NCBI GenBank assembly: GCA_025210805.1
Contig: JAOAQX010000007.1
Location: 1 to 64,000, forward strand
Reading direction: 5' to 3'
Source of the DNA: Flavobacteriales bacterium
Lineage (GTDB): Bacteria; Bacteroidota; Bacteroidia; Flavobacteriales; CAJXXR01
Length of the DNA stretch: 64,000 bases
Of this stretch, positions 8,661-19,414 are shown piece by piece (the first letter of the stretch is position 1; every line of letters begins with the position of its first letter). The position numbers were made by a program, and so were the translations under genes. The notes under the pieces were generated by a model. It searched no databases. It had not been told where the DNA came from and saw nothing but the letters and a program-made list of their open reading frames with translations.

Positions 8661-9917
8661 GTGATTTTAGAGTTTTTATATATCGTCATTACTTTATTGT
8701 TTTCCGCATTCTTTTCGGGAATGGAGATTGCTTTTGTTAGTTCTAATAAACTCTATATTGAACTCGAGAAATCAAAGGGGAATTTTCAGGCAAAAATTAT
8801 TTCAAAATTCTTAGAAAAACCTAGTGAATTTATCTCTACAATGCTTGTGGGAAATAATATTGCCTTAGTGATCTATGGTCTTCTAATGGCGAAAATTCTC
8901 AATGAAACATTATTTCAAAGCATTCATGAATCATCACCTTTTTTGGCTTTATTACTCAATACAATCCTTTCTACAGGAATTGTATTATTAACAGCCGAAT
9001 TTTTACCGAAGGTAGCCTTTAATAAAAATGCAAATTTTCTGTTGAAATTCTTTAGTGTTCCCGCTATAATAATTTATTATTTGCTACGACCTTTAGTCTT
9101 AATATTCTCTCTAATATCTAGACTAATATTAATGATTTTGGGGCAAAAAATAGAAACAGAAGAAATTAATTTTAGTAGAAAAGACCTAGAATCCTATCTG
9201 CAAGAACACACCTCTAATATCTCTGAAGATGAGGAAGTAGATAGCGAAATTCAAATTCTTCAAAATGCGCTTGAATTTAACACCATTAAAGCAAGAGAAT
9301 GTATGACTCCTCGAACAGATATTATCGCAGTATCTGAGGAAGAACCCATAGAAACACTCAACGCTCTTTTTGTAGAAAATGGTTTTTCTAAAATATTGGT
9401 GTATAAAGACAATGTGGATCATATTCGGGGATATGCGCATATTTATGATTTATTCAAAAAACCTTCAAGTATTAAAGAAATCACCAATGATATTGCTTTA
9501 ATACCCGAATCTATGCCTGCCAATGATATTTTAAATTTGTTTACTAAAGAACGAAAAAGTATTGCTTTAGTTATTGATGAATTTGGAGGTACCGCAGGAC
9601 TCATTACTCTTGAAGATGTGGTGGAAGAATTGATAGGAGAAATTGAAGATGAACACGACCAAGAAATGATTCTTGAAAAACAAGTAAATGAAAATGAATA
9701 TCTGCTCTCTGCAAGGCATGAAATTGACTACCTTAATCAAGAATATGAGTGGAATTTACCAGAATCCGATGAATACGAAACACTCGGGGGACTTATGTCA
9801 ATCTTATTAGAGAAAATACCTGAAGAGGGGGAAACCTTATTCGTAAACGATATTGAAATCACCGCCATAAAAGTAAGCACCAATGTAATAGAAGAAGTTC
9901 ATATCAAAATCTTCTAA
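8661..9917 (+). CDS. CNNM/CorC (HlyC family) transporter
   Basis: A 418-residue protein. A DUF21/CNNM membrane domain covers residues 1-160 (FFSGMEIAFVSSNKL, NNIALVIYGLLMAKIL, TAEFLPKVAF). A CBS pair follows at about 200-330 (ARECMTPRTDIIAV, ALVIDEFGGTAGLITLEDVVEELIGEIEDEHD), and a C-terminal CorC_HlyC domain closes the protein (ETLGGLMSILLEKIPEEGETL). Related proteins transport or regulate Mg2+ and other divalent ions; the older name haemolysin is misleading. The start is GTG: no ATG lies upstream of the first helix. The flavobacterial gliding protein GldE has the same architecture, but its usual neighbours gldD and ssb are absent, so I do not use that name. Confidence 0.88.
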   Translation: MILEFLYIVITLLFSAFFSGMEIAFVSSNKLYIELEKSKGNFQAKIISKFLEKPSEFISTMLVGNNIALVIYGLLMAKILNETLFQSIHESSPFLALLLNTILSTGIVLLTAEFLPKVAFNKNANFLLKFFSVPAIIIYYLLRPLVLIFSLISRLILMILGQKIETEEINFSRKDLESYLQEHTSNISEDEEVDSEIQILQNALEFNTIKARECMTPRTDIIAVSEEEPIETLNALFVENGFSKILVYKDNVDHIRGYAHIYDLFKKPSSIKEITNDIALIPESMPANDILNLFTKERKSIALVIDEFGGTAGLITLEDVVEELIGEIEDEHDQEMILEKQVNENEYLLSARHEIDYLNQEYEWNLPESDEYETLGGLMSILLEKIPEEGETLFVNDIEITAIKVSTNVIEEVHIKIF

Positions 9918-9926
9918 AAGATCTAA

Positions 9927-11834
9927 TTATGAGGCATGAAGATTATCCCCGTATTTAAGTTTTAGCTTACAAATCCTACCTGTATCAAACACCTCATTTT
10001 CAACAAGCTCTCCACGAATAGCCTCATTGAGCAACTTGATCAAACCGCCCTCAACATCAAATCTTTGGAAGGTATAATCATCTGTATATTCTAAAAAGTA
10101 AAACTGCCCATTTTCTTCTTTCTCAATTTCAATCTTAATCTTTACATGTTCTGTATTGTAGATATGACTCAAAGACATATATAACAATTCATTGATATAC
10201 AACCCTAGTGTTGTAATGTCATCAATTAAGAAGTTTTCCTCGGCATCTATTGTAAAATCTATTTCAACATCCACACTTCTTTCAAAATATTTTATCAGTT
10301 TTTCTATATAAGTATTTACAGACACACGACTAATCTCGTTGTTTTCGCCCAGCATCGAATGAGCCAAAGAAAGAACAAATATTTTACTTTGGTTGGTATT
10401 TAAAAACTCTGAAATCACTGAATTTTCATATTTTAAACTATCAAGATAGAAAATACTACTCATCAATTGTAGATTATTATTCACTCTATGATGAACTTCT
10501 TGTAATAAAAATGTTTTTTCTCTTAACGCTTTATTTATATAGTTTTTTTGTCTGAAAATATTGGCATTCTTTTTTCGTAAACGATAAATAAAATACACAA
10601 GAATAAATAGAATCATTAAAAGCAGTACCACAACTCCTCTTGCTAATAAATGGCTCTTTTTTTCTGTCTCATAAAGCTTTGTAAGATGATCTACAAAATC
10701 TAACCTTCTATCCATCAAAACTTTATAACCCATATTCCCCTTAGCTTCCCGCTGAATAGAGTCTGATATTTGCATCTGTTTTCTAAAAGCAATTTTTGCA
10801 GAATCCATTTGTCCAAGCTCCACATAAGCATTCGATTGGATTTCATAATAGCGCTTTTTACAGTTTGCACAATGATCCTTTTTACTCATAAATTTATCCA
10901 AATACAAAAATGCAGAATCGAATTCTTGCATCCCTACATAGGTCTCGGATATATTTAATAATGCAATTTTTTCAGGATGCACACTCTTTAATAAAATATG
11001 CGTCTTGAGTTCTTTTTTGAAGATGGGAGCAAGTCCTTCATACTCTTTTAGCTTTAGGCTAATTCTAGCCATTTTACCCTTACTATCATCAATATCGGCA
11101 GATAAAATACGTTGTCTTACTGTGTCCGTTGGTTCAACAGTTTGAAGTGCTTTATTGATAATTTTAGAAGTTCTTTGCATATAATAAAGTGCAGAATCTA
11201 AAATATCTCTTTTGTAATAAATATAAGCGATGTTTTGATAAATATAGGCCTCCTCTTCGGGCTTCATTTTTAATAATTTGACGATATCAACAGTTTTCAA
11301 ACAAGTGTTTATTGCTGACTGATAATCTCCAATACTTACCTGCAAATGAGAAATATAATAATGATTTGCAAACATCAGCTCAAGGTTTTTACTCCTTTCT
11401 CCCTCAAAAAGAGATTCTACAGTTCCTATTAATTGGTTCACTAAAGCTTGATCTGATTGCTTCTCAGCCCAAAAACCAATAGAACCAAGAGCATCATTTT
11501 CTACCAAGTAAGCTACAAAAACAGTGTCATTCACCAAGGACTCACACAATGATTTAATCTGATCATAATCCTGAAACTTTTCAGAAAAACCAAACTGAGA
11601 TTTTTTAATTCTATTCGCAAGGCTAAAATCTACGGCGTTTATACAGGGTACTATATCCTCATAAAGCTGATTTAAAATCACACTATCTTCCTTGGAAACA
11701 AGCCCTTGATCTTTGTTTAACAAGTTTTCAAATTTCCCTAAATTCAATTTAACCTTTAAAGAATCACAGGCAAAACTCTGAATATCAATATTCAGAAATA
11801 ATAGGAAAAAGATTAAGAAAAAATTTGTATTCAT
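9927..11834 (-). CDS. TPR-containing HisKA_2-type sensor kinase with degenerate ATPase domain
   Basis: A 635-residue protein with an N-terminal signal or anchor segment, TPR-like helices in the periplasmic part (residues about 100-370), a membrane helix near 397-418, and a cytoplasmic HisKA_2 dimerisation domain with the motif LLQEVHHRVNNNLQLM; the phospho-acceptor is probably His448. Sensors of this kind respond to envelope or nutrient signals. The ATPase domain looks broken. The N-box reads INELLYMSLSH with Met553 where the family has Asn, and the DxGxG loop is replaced by TDDYTFQRFD. It may be a pseudokinase or depend on a partner. No response regulator is adjacent. It converges on the CNNM gene with a 9-nt gap. 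Confidence 0.82.
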   Translation of the reverse strand: MNTNFFLIFFLLFLNIDIQSFACDSLKVKLNLGKFENLLNKDQGLVSKEDSVILNQLYEDIVPCINAVDFSLANRIKKSQFGFSEKFQDYDQIKSLCESLVNDTVFVAYLVENDALGSIGFWAEKQSDQALVNQLIGTVESLFEGERSKNLELMFANHYYISHLQVSIGDYQSAINTCLKTVDIVKLLKMKPEEEAYIYQNIAYIYYKRDILDSALYYMQRTSKIINKALQTVEPTDTVRQRILSADIDDSKGKMARISLKLKEYEGLAPIFKKELKTHILLKSVHPEKIALLNISETYVGMQEFDSAFLYLDKFMSKKDHCANCKKRYYEIQSNAYVELGQMDSAKIAFRKQMQISDSIQREAKGNMGYKVLMDRRLDFVDHLTKLYETEKKSHLLARGVVVLLLMILFILVYFIYRLRKKNANIFRQKNYINKALREKTFLLQEVHHRVNNNLQLMSSIFYLDSLKYENSVISEFLNTNQSKIFVLSLAHSMLGENNEISRVSVNTYIEKLIKYFERSVDVEIDFTIDAEENFLIDDITTLGLYINELLYMSLSHIYNTEHVKIKIEIEKEENGQFYFLEYTDDYTFQRFDVEGGLIKLLNEAIRGELVENEVFDTGRICKLKLKYGDNLHAS

Positions 11835-11911
11835 TGAATTCTATGATAATTTTTTAAATATAGCACTTATTCTGAAAAAGAATAAAATGTACTGAACAAA
11901 ATACTTATTAT

Positions 11912-11962
11912 AACAAAACAAAAAGCGATGTTTCAAAAATAGTATTTTTTTTGAAACATCGC
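11912..11962 (-). terminator. terminator of the T9SS-secreted BNR protein
   Basis: Perfect 15-bp inverted repeat (11925-11939 with 11948-11962, loop of 8), followed on the minus strand by a T-rich tail (11924-11912). It lies 27 nt after the stop codon at 11990. Confidence 0.8.
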
Positions 11963-11989
11963 AGATTTTATAAGAGTTATCCATTTATT

Positions 11990-14900
11990 TTACTGGACAA
12001 CAACTTTAGAGAATAGGGTCTTAGAATTTGTAGAAAGCTGAATAAAGTATATTCCTTTTTCCAACTTAGAGGTGTTATAAAAAGGGGACTCCAGATTCAT
12101 TTTTTGATAATCCACTACTCTACCTTGTACATCAAAAACTTGTATAGATTCTACTTCTTGATCATTCAAATCAAAATTCAATAGTTCTCCTTGGCTAATA
12201 GGATTCGGATATATATTGATTTTGCCTTGCTTATCTTGAGACAATATTTCCTTGATATCTAAACCAGGAATAAGCGTTGCTAAAAAGATTTGCCCACCTG
12301 TGTTTATCTCAGAATCCTCAAAAACAACGGTGTTAAGACTTACATCATAACTAGTTGCATTATCTTTCTTTTTAGTCCAAGCAGCTGCTTTATCAGCATT
12401 TCGATCTCTTTGGTATAATTTCAAATTCGTATTATCAGGAATATGAGAAAGATTTGGGACAGCTCTCAATGTTATTTTTGCAATCTTGTTAAAGGATTCG
12501 TTGTCTCCATAATTATTGATAATCCAATAACTATCAGATATTTTATACATTCCTGTTGGTATTTTCGAAGGTGGAATATTGATTTTAGAAACCACAATTT
12601 CTCCATCAGGATAAGGGCTTGACGTAGGAAATTTGAGTTCACATCCTGTTCCCAAAAAGTTAAAATCTCCGGGTCCTGTTATATTCATTTTAAAACTAAC
12701 TCCTGGTCCAACGGGTGCATCAGACTCTACCATTTCAGCATTTTTGGAAATTTCAAAATTAAAGTTCCTTTTTAAATCATAGAAAGTTCCTTTACCTATT
12801 CCATTAAACTGATGATACATAATCAAGTCATTCGTCAAAATATTGGTTTGAATCAAGTGTCTATTGAGTTTGATATCGGCTTCTGTAAGTGTTTTTCTCC
12901 AGAATTTAAATTCATCTAATAGTCCTCTAAAAGAATAAAATTCAAAATTTCGTCCTAAAGCAATATCTTTAATTTTAAAGGATCCGTTGACGTGATTAAA
13001 GCTCTGTTTTCTTTCGTTATGATAAATAGTAAGTGCGGTGTCTCCTACGCTAAATGCGATAAAGTTCCAACGGTTTTTCACATAAGGCATATTCGTTAAG
13101 AAAACCTGATCTTCCCATGTCAATTGAATATTGTTTCCTTGTCCTATTCTTAAACGATATTCAAGATTTGTGTCAGCCTGAGTTCTAAAAGAAAAAATCG
13201 TTGTTCCACTAAACGCGTTTGAGGTGGGTTTAAACCAACCTGTAAAGGTAAAATCACTAATAATTTCGTCATAATTATGATCCAAACATCTTACTTCATT
13301 TGCATAATTTGTTTTTAATGCGTTTAATGGCTCTTCGAGTGGCTCACAATATGAGTCATCATATTTTATCAAGTCAACCATAGAATTTGAACTCGTCCCA
13401 AAATTATTTGAGACTGTGAGAGAAGCTGTGTAAACACCTCCGTTATAGTAAACGGCTCTAGCAGACTTTTGATTAGTTCCAAATGTTTTTGAAGCTCCTG
13501 GGAAATTCCAAGTCCAAGTAGCATTGGTATGATTGAGTGTTGACATATCATCGAAACGATATTCTAAAGAATCGCAATTATCATTGATCAATGTGGTGAT
13601 TGGTAAAGATACGGGTTGCGAAGGTTCAAAAAGGTTTCTTTCCCATATCCCACGGTTTCCTGCCACACGGAGTTTATTCCCCGAATAAAAAGGTAGTATC
13701 TTATTCACTCTAAAATTCTTAGGTAGTCCGTCTGTCAGTTTTTGCCAAACGGTCATATTATTATTGATATAGAATATATCCTTCTTGGAAGCTATATAAA
13801 CCCCTTGGTTTGTTCCTTTTTGGACTTCAATATCAATTAGGGTATCGTTCCCCAAACCTGAATGTGTAATATTCGACCATGTAATTCCGTAATCACTACT
13901 CACGAGCACTTTTGCAGAACTAAGTCCATTAGTAGAAGCTAGGGCAAAGATATTGTCGTCTTCATCAATATCAAGATACACATGAGGTTCATCATCAAGT
14001 TGAAACGCAATAGTTATCCAATCATCTCCACCGTTTTCAGAACGCCACAAAATTGTTTTTCCGCTATCTTGCTGTGTCACAAACATGGTATCAGGATTCA
14101 CATTAGACATTTTAAAAGAAGAAATGGGTCTATTGGGCAAACTACCAAATTGGTGAACCCTCAAGAAAGATTCTCCTCCATCTATACTTTTGTATAGATC
14201 TTGATTATCGGTGATATAAACAATATGTCCAAATAATGGGTGAACTTCAGCTGTTCCATCTGCTAAAAGGTCTGGATAAGTATTCGATGTTTTATCAAAA
14301 TTCTCAATATTTGAAGTCGCATTTTGAATAGAATTTGAAAGGGCTAATCCTGGTGTTCCATCAATATTATGATAAACTTTATTTCCTGTAACTTTATCTA
14401 TATGTACAAAATCGGTCTCTCTTCCTTCTATTTGAGCATATACATTATCTCCAAATCCAGAGTTGTGAACTACTAAATGTCCGTTTTTTCTTCCTCCTGC
14501 AAGTGTTGGATGATTCCATCCTTGATCAAAGCTAATGAATTCACTTACATTTAATCCTTTACTTCTCGCACTTTGATGAACAAAGCTCGTGTCATACAAA
14601 TCTATACCTCCATCTGAGCTTACCCAAACATCTTGATCATTCATTTCAATTTGATGGATATTAATGGATTGATTATTTTCTGTACAACCATTACATAAAG
14701 TTCCTCCGTTAAGTGAGTATGTTACACCTCCATCGGTACTTTTAAACAAATTAGTTGCTCCGATCATTAAATGATCTTCGTTCACATCAGATGCTTCGAT
14801 ATCCAAACTACGAAAACCATCACTTGCCCTCATTCCGTTTGTATCTGACCCTGTAAAACACCAATGTCCTCCAAAATATGGACCTCCTGGCTGATTATCA

Positions 14901-15778
14901 GGATTTCCATTTAAGTTTCCATCAAAAGGAGTTGCCCATGAGTTTCCGCCATTTGTAGAACGATAGATTCCTATAAAACCATTATCGTTCGTGAAATCAT
15001 TTTCGTCACCTAATAAAATGGCATAGATTCTATTAGTATCCGCTTTGGTTACCGCAATTCTTGCTCCGAAATTATTTTTTGCCGTTCCCGTTTTTGGAAA
15101 AAACCAACCAAACCATCTTTTACTCCAAGTGTTCCCTTCATCATAAGATCTATGGATATAGGTGGTGTTTCTATTTGTATCTGTAATGGCGGCAAAAAGA
15201 GTAGAAGAACTCCCTGTACCTATTTTTATGTCCCAACATTCTACAGTTGCAAGATCATCCCAAAGGTTTCCACCATCACTTGTTTTTTTAATTCCAAAAG
15301 TTCCTGCAATAAATACTTTATTGGGATTTGAAGGATGAATTTCTATGGCGTTGATGGTATCATTTGGTACATCCAAAACCATTGTCCAGTTAATTCCTCC
15401 ATTGGCAGTTTTATAAACTTTATTTAAAAAACCAATATAAACTACTGCACTTGTACTAGGTGCTATTTTTATAGATTTTACTGCCCCAAAATCAAACACG
15501 TGATCCTCAATAGAGCTCCAATTCAAACCTTTATCAATGGTTTTGAATACGGCTCCTACTTCACTTCCTGCATAAAGTACATTGGGGTTGGAAATAGACT
15601 GGCTAAAGGTGGAAATATTCCCTAAACTCGAAACAGATTTTAGTGTAGCACCATTATTACTCTTTCGAAAAACCTCGTGAGGTCCAATATCACTCCAAGG
15701 GTTATTTGCTAATTGAGCATCCGAAAATTGAAATACTAAACTAAAAATCAATAAACTGACAAACCGAAAATTGTTCAT
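11990..15778 (-). CDS. T9SS-exported protein with BNR/sortilin-like repeats, PKD, LamG and type A sorting domain
   Basis: A 1262-residue multidomain secreted protein. A signal peptide (FVSLLIFSLVFQFSDAQ) is followed by many BNR/Asp-box units of the sortilin or WD40/YVTN type across residues 30-730 (KTIDKGLNWSS, KTANGGINWT, KTSDGGNLWDD, RSTNGGNSWA, KSTDGGVTYS, KSIDGGESFL, RSENGGDDW). Next come a PKD domain (WTWNFPGASK, VYTASLTVSNNFG), a LamG/concanavalin-like domain (FTFTGWFKPTS to GLLDEFKFWRKTLTEADI) and the C-terminal T9SS type A sorting domain (INIYPNPISQGE to LEKGIYFIQLSTNSKTLFSKVVVQ). The ATG at 15778 is chosen because it starts the signal peptide; an upstream start at 15811 would bury it. 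Asp-box propellers occur in glycosidases, but no catalytic site is evident. Confidence 0.92.
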   Translation of the reverse strand: MNNFRFVSLLIFSLVFQFSDAQLANNPWSDIGPHEVFRKSNNGATLKSVSSLGNISTFSQSISNPNVLYAGSEVGAVFKTIDKGLNWSSIEDHVFDFGAVKSIKIAPSTSAVVYIGFLNKVYKTANGGINWTMVLDVPNDTINAIEIHPSNPNKVFIAGTFGIKKTSDGGNLWDDLATVECWDIKIGTGSSSTLFAAITDTNRNTTYIHRSYDEGNTWSKRWFGWFFPKTGTAKNNFGARIAVTKADTNRIYAILLGDENDFTNDNGFIGIYRSTNGGNSWATPFDGNLNGNPDNQPGGPYFGGHWCFTGSDTNGMRASDGFRSLDIEASDVNEDHLMIGATNLFKSTDGGVTYSLNGGTLCNGCTENNQSINIHQIEMNDQDVWVSSDGGIDLYDTSFVHQSARSKGLNVSEFISFDQGWNHPTLAGGRKNGHLVVHNSGFGDNVYAQIEGRETDFVHIDKVTGNKVYHNIDGTPGLALSNSIQNATSNIENFDKTSNTYPDLLADGTAEVHPLFGHIVYITDNQDLYKSIDGGESFLRVHQFGSLPNRPISSFKMSNVNPDTMFVTQQDSGKTILWRSENGGDDWITIAFQLDDEPHVYLDIDEDDNIFALASTNGLSSAKVLVSSDYGITWSNITHSGLGNDTLIDIEVQKGTNQGVYIASKKDIFYINNNMTVWQKLTDGLPKNFRVNKILPFYSGNKLRVAGNRGIWERNLFEPSQPVSLPITTLINDNCDSLEYRFDDMSTLNHTNATWTWNFPGASKTFGTNQKSARAVYYNGGVYTASLTVSNNFGTSSNSMVDLIKYDDSYCEPLEEPLNALKTNYANEVRCLDHNYDEIISDFTFTGWFKPTSNAFSGTTIFSFRTQADTNLEYRLRIGQGNNIQLTWEDQVFLTNMPYVKNRWNFIAFSVGDTALTIYHNERKQSFNHVNGSFKIKDIALGRNFEFYSFRGLLDEFKFWRKTLTEADIKLNRHLIQTNILTNDLIMYHQFNGIGKGTFYDLKRNFNFEISKNAEMVESDAPVGPGVSFKMNITGPGDFNFLGTGCELKFPTSSPYPDGEIVVSKINIPPSKIPTGMYKISDSYWIINNYGDNESFNKIAKITLRAVPNLSHIPDNTNLKLYQRDRNADKAAAWTKKKDNATSYDVSLNTVVFEDSEINTGGQIFLATLIPGLDIKEILSQDKQGKINIYPNPISQGELLNFDLNDQEVESIQVFDVQGRVVDYQKMNLESPFYNTSKLEKGIYFIQLSTNSKTLFSKVVVQ

Positions 15779-15988
15779 AAGAAAAAAAAATTTTACCCGT
15801 AAAGATACCATTTTTTATACAAATGCAATGTTTTTTTAATCCGGATTATGGAATAATGAATGCTCTTTTTGTTCAAAACTAGAACGATACAAAAAAACCT
15901 TTTCTAAAACACAGATATTTTCAAAAAGAAAACAAGTTGTCTTAATGCAGAAATTGGGTTAAATTCGCACAATTGTATCAAATTGACG

Positions 15989-18900
15989 ATGATGAAAAAA
16001 CAATATACTACCTACAAGTCTATTAACCTTCCTAATCTTTCACAAGAGATCCTGAAATATTGGGATGCAAATGAGATCTTCAAACGTTCGGTTTCTGAGA
16101 AGGATTCCAACAAGCCTTATGTGTTTTTTGAAGGTCCTCCATCTGCAAATGGTTTACCGGGAATTCACCATGCCATGGGAAGAAGTATCAAAGATATTTT
16201 CTGTAGATACAAGACACTCAAAGGATATCAAGTAAGAAGAAAAGCAGGATGGGACACTCATGGTCTTCCTGTAGAACTGGGTGTTGAGAAAGAACTTGGA
16301 ATCAAAAAGGTAGATATTGGAACCAAAATATCGGAGATTGAATACAATCAAAAGTGTAAAGAAAGTGTCATGCGTTATACCGACGTATGGAACAATCTTA
16401 CACGCCAACTGGGGTATTGGGTAGATATGTCTGATCCATACATCACTTATGATTCTAAATACATGGAGTCTGTGTGGTGGTTATTGGGACAAGTGTATAA
16501 AAAAGGGTTGATGTATAAAGGTTATACAATACAACCTTATTCTCCTGCTGCGGGAACGGGTTTGAGTACCCATGAACTCAATCAACCAGGTTGTTACAAA
16601 GACGTTTCGGATACTACGGTGGTCGCTCAGTTTGAAACACTTCCAGAAACGCTTCCAGAACAGCTTAGAAATATTTCAGAAAATATCTTTTTCTTAGCCT
16701 GGACAACCACACCTTGGACACTTCCTTCAAACACAGCCTTGGCAGTTGGGAAAAAAATAGATTATACACTTATCGAAACTTTTAACCAATATACTCACGA
16801 AAAAGTATTTTTGGTTTTGGCTACAGAGTTGATTAATTATCAATTCTCTAAAAAGTATAAAGCCGTTGAAAGTGCCGAAGAATTAAACGCTTACCAATCT
16901 GGAGATAAAAAGATTCCTTATTATATTCACACTTCTTGCAAAGGAGCTGACTTAGTTGGAATTAAATATCATCAACTCTTCGATTTCCAACAACCTGCAG
17001 AAAACCCTGAGGAGGCTTTTAGAGTCATTTCAGGTGATTTTGTTACAACTAAAGACGGTACAGGGATCGTACATATTGCTCCCACTTTTGGAGCAGATGA
17101 TGCGCAAGTTGCCAAAGAGGCAGGAGTTCCTGCTATGTTGATTAAGGATGAAAAAGATGAGTTAATTCCTTTGGTCAACCTTCAAGGAAAATTTGTGGAT
17201 GGAATGGGTAACTATTCCAATATGTTTGTGAAAAATGAATATTATCCTGAAGGAGAAGCTCCAGAAAAATCAATTGATGTTCAACTTGCTATAGAGCTTA
17301 AAGAAAGAAATAGGGCTTTTAAAGTAGAAAAATATAATCACAACTATCCACATTGTTGGAGAACCAATAAACCCATTCTCTATTATCCATTAGATTCTTG
17401 GTTTATTAAAGTACCAGAGGTGAGAGAAGAATTGGTTTCTCTTAACGAAACGATCAACTGGAAGCCAAAAGCTACAGGAGAAGGTCGTTTTGGAAATTGG
17501 CTCAAAGAAGCAAACGACTGGAATCTTTCAAGATCTCGCTACTGGGGAATACCTCTCCCTATCTGGAGAAATGCCGAAACTGGTGAAGAAATCATTATAG
17601 ATTCTATAGAAAACCTTAAAGAGGAAATTCAAAAATCTATTTCGGCAGGATTGATGACAGAAGATCCATTTGCAAATTTTGTGGTAGGTGATATGTCTAA
17701 AGATAACTACGCAAAAGTAGATTTACATAAACATATTGTAGATAAAATTGTTTTGGTTTCAAATAAAGGAACAGAACTTAGAAGAGACCCAGACTTAATT
17801 GACGTTTGGTTTGACTCAGGTTCTATGCCATTTGCTCAATGGCACTACCCTTTTGAGAACAAAGAACTCATTGATAACAATGAAAATTATCCTGCAGATT
17901 TTATTGCCGAAGGAGTGGATCAAACTAGAGGTTGGTTCTATACTTTGCACACCATTTCTACCATCGTAAAAGGAAGCGTTGCATATAAAAACGTAGTTTC
18001 TAATGGTTTAGTTTTAGATGAAAAAGGTAATAAAATGTCTAAATCTAAAGGAAATGTGGTCGATCCTTTTGAAGTATTTGAAGAATTTGGACCCGATGCT
18101 GCACGTTGGTATATGATTTCTAATGCACAACCTTGGGATAATCTAAAATTTGATAAAAAAGGTATCACAGAAGTACAAAGAAAACTTTTCGGAACGATTC
18201 ATAATACCTATTCTTTCTTTGCACTTTATGCAAATCTTGATGGATTTGCCATGGACGAAGAAATGGTAAAACATGAAGAAAGACCAGAAATGGATCGTTG
18301 GATTTTATCAGAACTTCAAACCTTGATCCAAACAGTAGATAACTACTTCAAGCAGTTTGAACCTACTCTTGCAGCCAGAGCAATCAATGACTTTGTGAAT
18401 GACAAGCTCAGCAACTGGTATGTACGACTTAACAGAAGAAGATTTTGGAAAGGAGAATATAATCAAGATAAAATATCTGCCTACCAAACACTTTACTCTT
18501 GCTTAGAAAATTTGGCAATTATCTCTTCGCCTATCGCTCCTTTCTATTTCGATAGACTGTATCAAGACTTGAGCAACGTAGGAAACAAAAATGCCCAAGA
18601 TTCTGTGCATTTAGCAGATTTTCCTGTACCTAACGAATCGTGGATTGATAAAAGTCTGGAAGAAAAAATGCAATTTGCTCAAAAGACCTGCTCACTCATC
18701 CTATCTCTTCGTCAAAAAGAGAAACTAAAAGTAAGACAACCGCTTCAAAAGGTGATGATTCCAATAGATAATCCTAGAGCTAAAGAAATCCTTCTCGAAA
18801 TGAGAAATATCATTCTTTCGGAAGTGAATATTAAGGATATTGAACTGTTGGAAGATAACAACAATGTATTGGTAAAAAATATCAAACCGAACTTTAAGGC

Positions 18901-19393
18901 ACTGGGTCCAAAATTTGGAAAACAAATGAAAAACATTGCTCAAAAAGTAAATGGGATGAATCAAGAAGATATCCAAACCATTGAACAAAACGGAGCAATT
19001 ACATTAGAAGTCGGAGGAGAAAACATTGAACTTAGCCTAGAGGACGTAGAAATCCAAACCAAAGATATCCCAGGGTGGAGTGTAGCTACAGTAGAAGGAC
19101 TTACCGTAGCACTAGACATTACCCTCACAGATGCCTTGAAAGAAGAAGGATTGGCAAGAGATATTATCAATAGAATTCAAAATATCCGTAAGGATATGGA
19201 CCTAGAACTTACTGATAAAATAATAGTTAAATTTCAAAAAGAAGAACAGTTAAAGAAGTCTGTGGACAATTTTGGCAAATATATTGCGGATGAAGTTCTT
19301 GCTAATGATATTATTTTTGAAAATACATTAGAAAACGGAATAGAACTCGATATAGACGGATACAAAATTTATCTGAATGTATCGAAAGTGTAA
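15989..19393 (+). CDS. ileS: isoleucyl-tRNA synthetase
   Basis: A 1134-residue class I synthetase that charges tRNA-Ile in the cytosol. The HIGH-type motif is PSANGLPGIHHAMGR near residues 52-65. The editing CP1 domain includes WTTTPWTLPSNTALAV and DGTGIVHIAPTFGADD, and the KMSKS loop is NKMSKSKGNVVDPF near residue 680. DVWFDSGSMPFAQWHYPF is also typical. The tail is the long C-terminal extension of the eukaryote-like IleS type common in Bacteroidota. In-frame starts are TTG 15983, ATG 15989 and ATG 15992; I prefer one of the ATGs. It leads a rightward cluster with the DksA-like gene and lspA. Confidence 0.97.
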   Translation: MMKKQYTTYKSINLPNLSQEILKYWDANEIFKRSVSEKDSNKPYVFFEGPPSANGLPGIHHAMGRSIKDIFCRYKTLKGYQVRRKAGWDTHGLPVELGVEKELGIKKVDIGTKISEIEYNQKCKESVMRYTDVWNNLTRQLGYWVDMSDPYITYDSKYMESVWWLLGQVYKKGLMYKGYTIQPYSPAAGTGLSTHELNQPGCYKDVSDTTVVAQFETLPETLPEQLRNISENIFFLAWTTTPWTLPSNTALAVGKKIDYTLIETFNQYTHEKVFLVLATELINYQFSKKYKAVESAEELNAYQSGDKKIPYYIHTSCKGADLVGIKYHQLFDFQQPAENPEEAFRVISGDFVTTKDGTGIVHIAPTFGADDAQVAKEAGVPAMLIKDEKDELIPLVNLQGKFVDGMGNYSNMFVKNEYYPEGEAPEKSIDVQLAIELKERNRAFKVEKYNHNYPHCWRTNKPILYYPLDSWFIKVPEVREELVSLNETINWKPKATGEGRFGNWLKEANDWNLSRSRYWGIPLPIWRNAETGEEIIIDSIENLKEEIQKSISAGLMTEDPFANFVVGDMSKDNYAKVDLHKHIVDKIVLVSNKGTELRRDPDLIDVWFDSGSMPFAQWHYPFENKELIDNNENYPADFIAEGVDQTRGWFYTLHTISTIVKGSVAYKNVVSNGLVLDEKGNKMSKSKGNVVDPFEVFEEFGPDAARWYMISNAQPWDNLKFDKKGITEVQRKLFGTIHNTYSFFALYANLDGFAMDEEMVKHEERPEMDRWILSELQTLIQTVDNYFKQFEPTLAARAINDFVNDKLSNWYVRLNRRRFWKGEYNQDKISAYQTLYSCLENLAIISSPIAPFYFDRLYQDLSNVGNKNAQDSVHLADFPVPNESWIDKSLEEKMQFAQKTCSLILSLRQKEKLKVRQPLQKVMIPIDNPRAKEILLEMRNIILSEVNIKDIELLEDNNNVLVKNIKPNFKALGPKFGKQMKNIAQKVNGMNQEDIQTIEQNGAITLEVGGENIELSLEDVEIQTKDIPGWSVATVEGLTVALDITLTDALKEEGLARDIINRIQNIRKDMDLELTDKIIVKFQKEEQLKKSVDNFGKYIADEVLANDIIFENTLENGIELDIDGYKIYLNVSKV

Positions 19394-19414
19394 AACAGTT
19401 AAAATTTATGAATT

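Noticed and set aside
8661-9917. Naming the CNNM/CorC gene gldE
   Set aside because: GldE has this architecture, but its usual neighbours are missing; the generic family name is safer.
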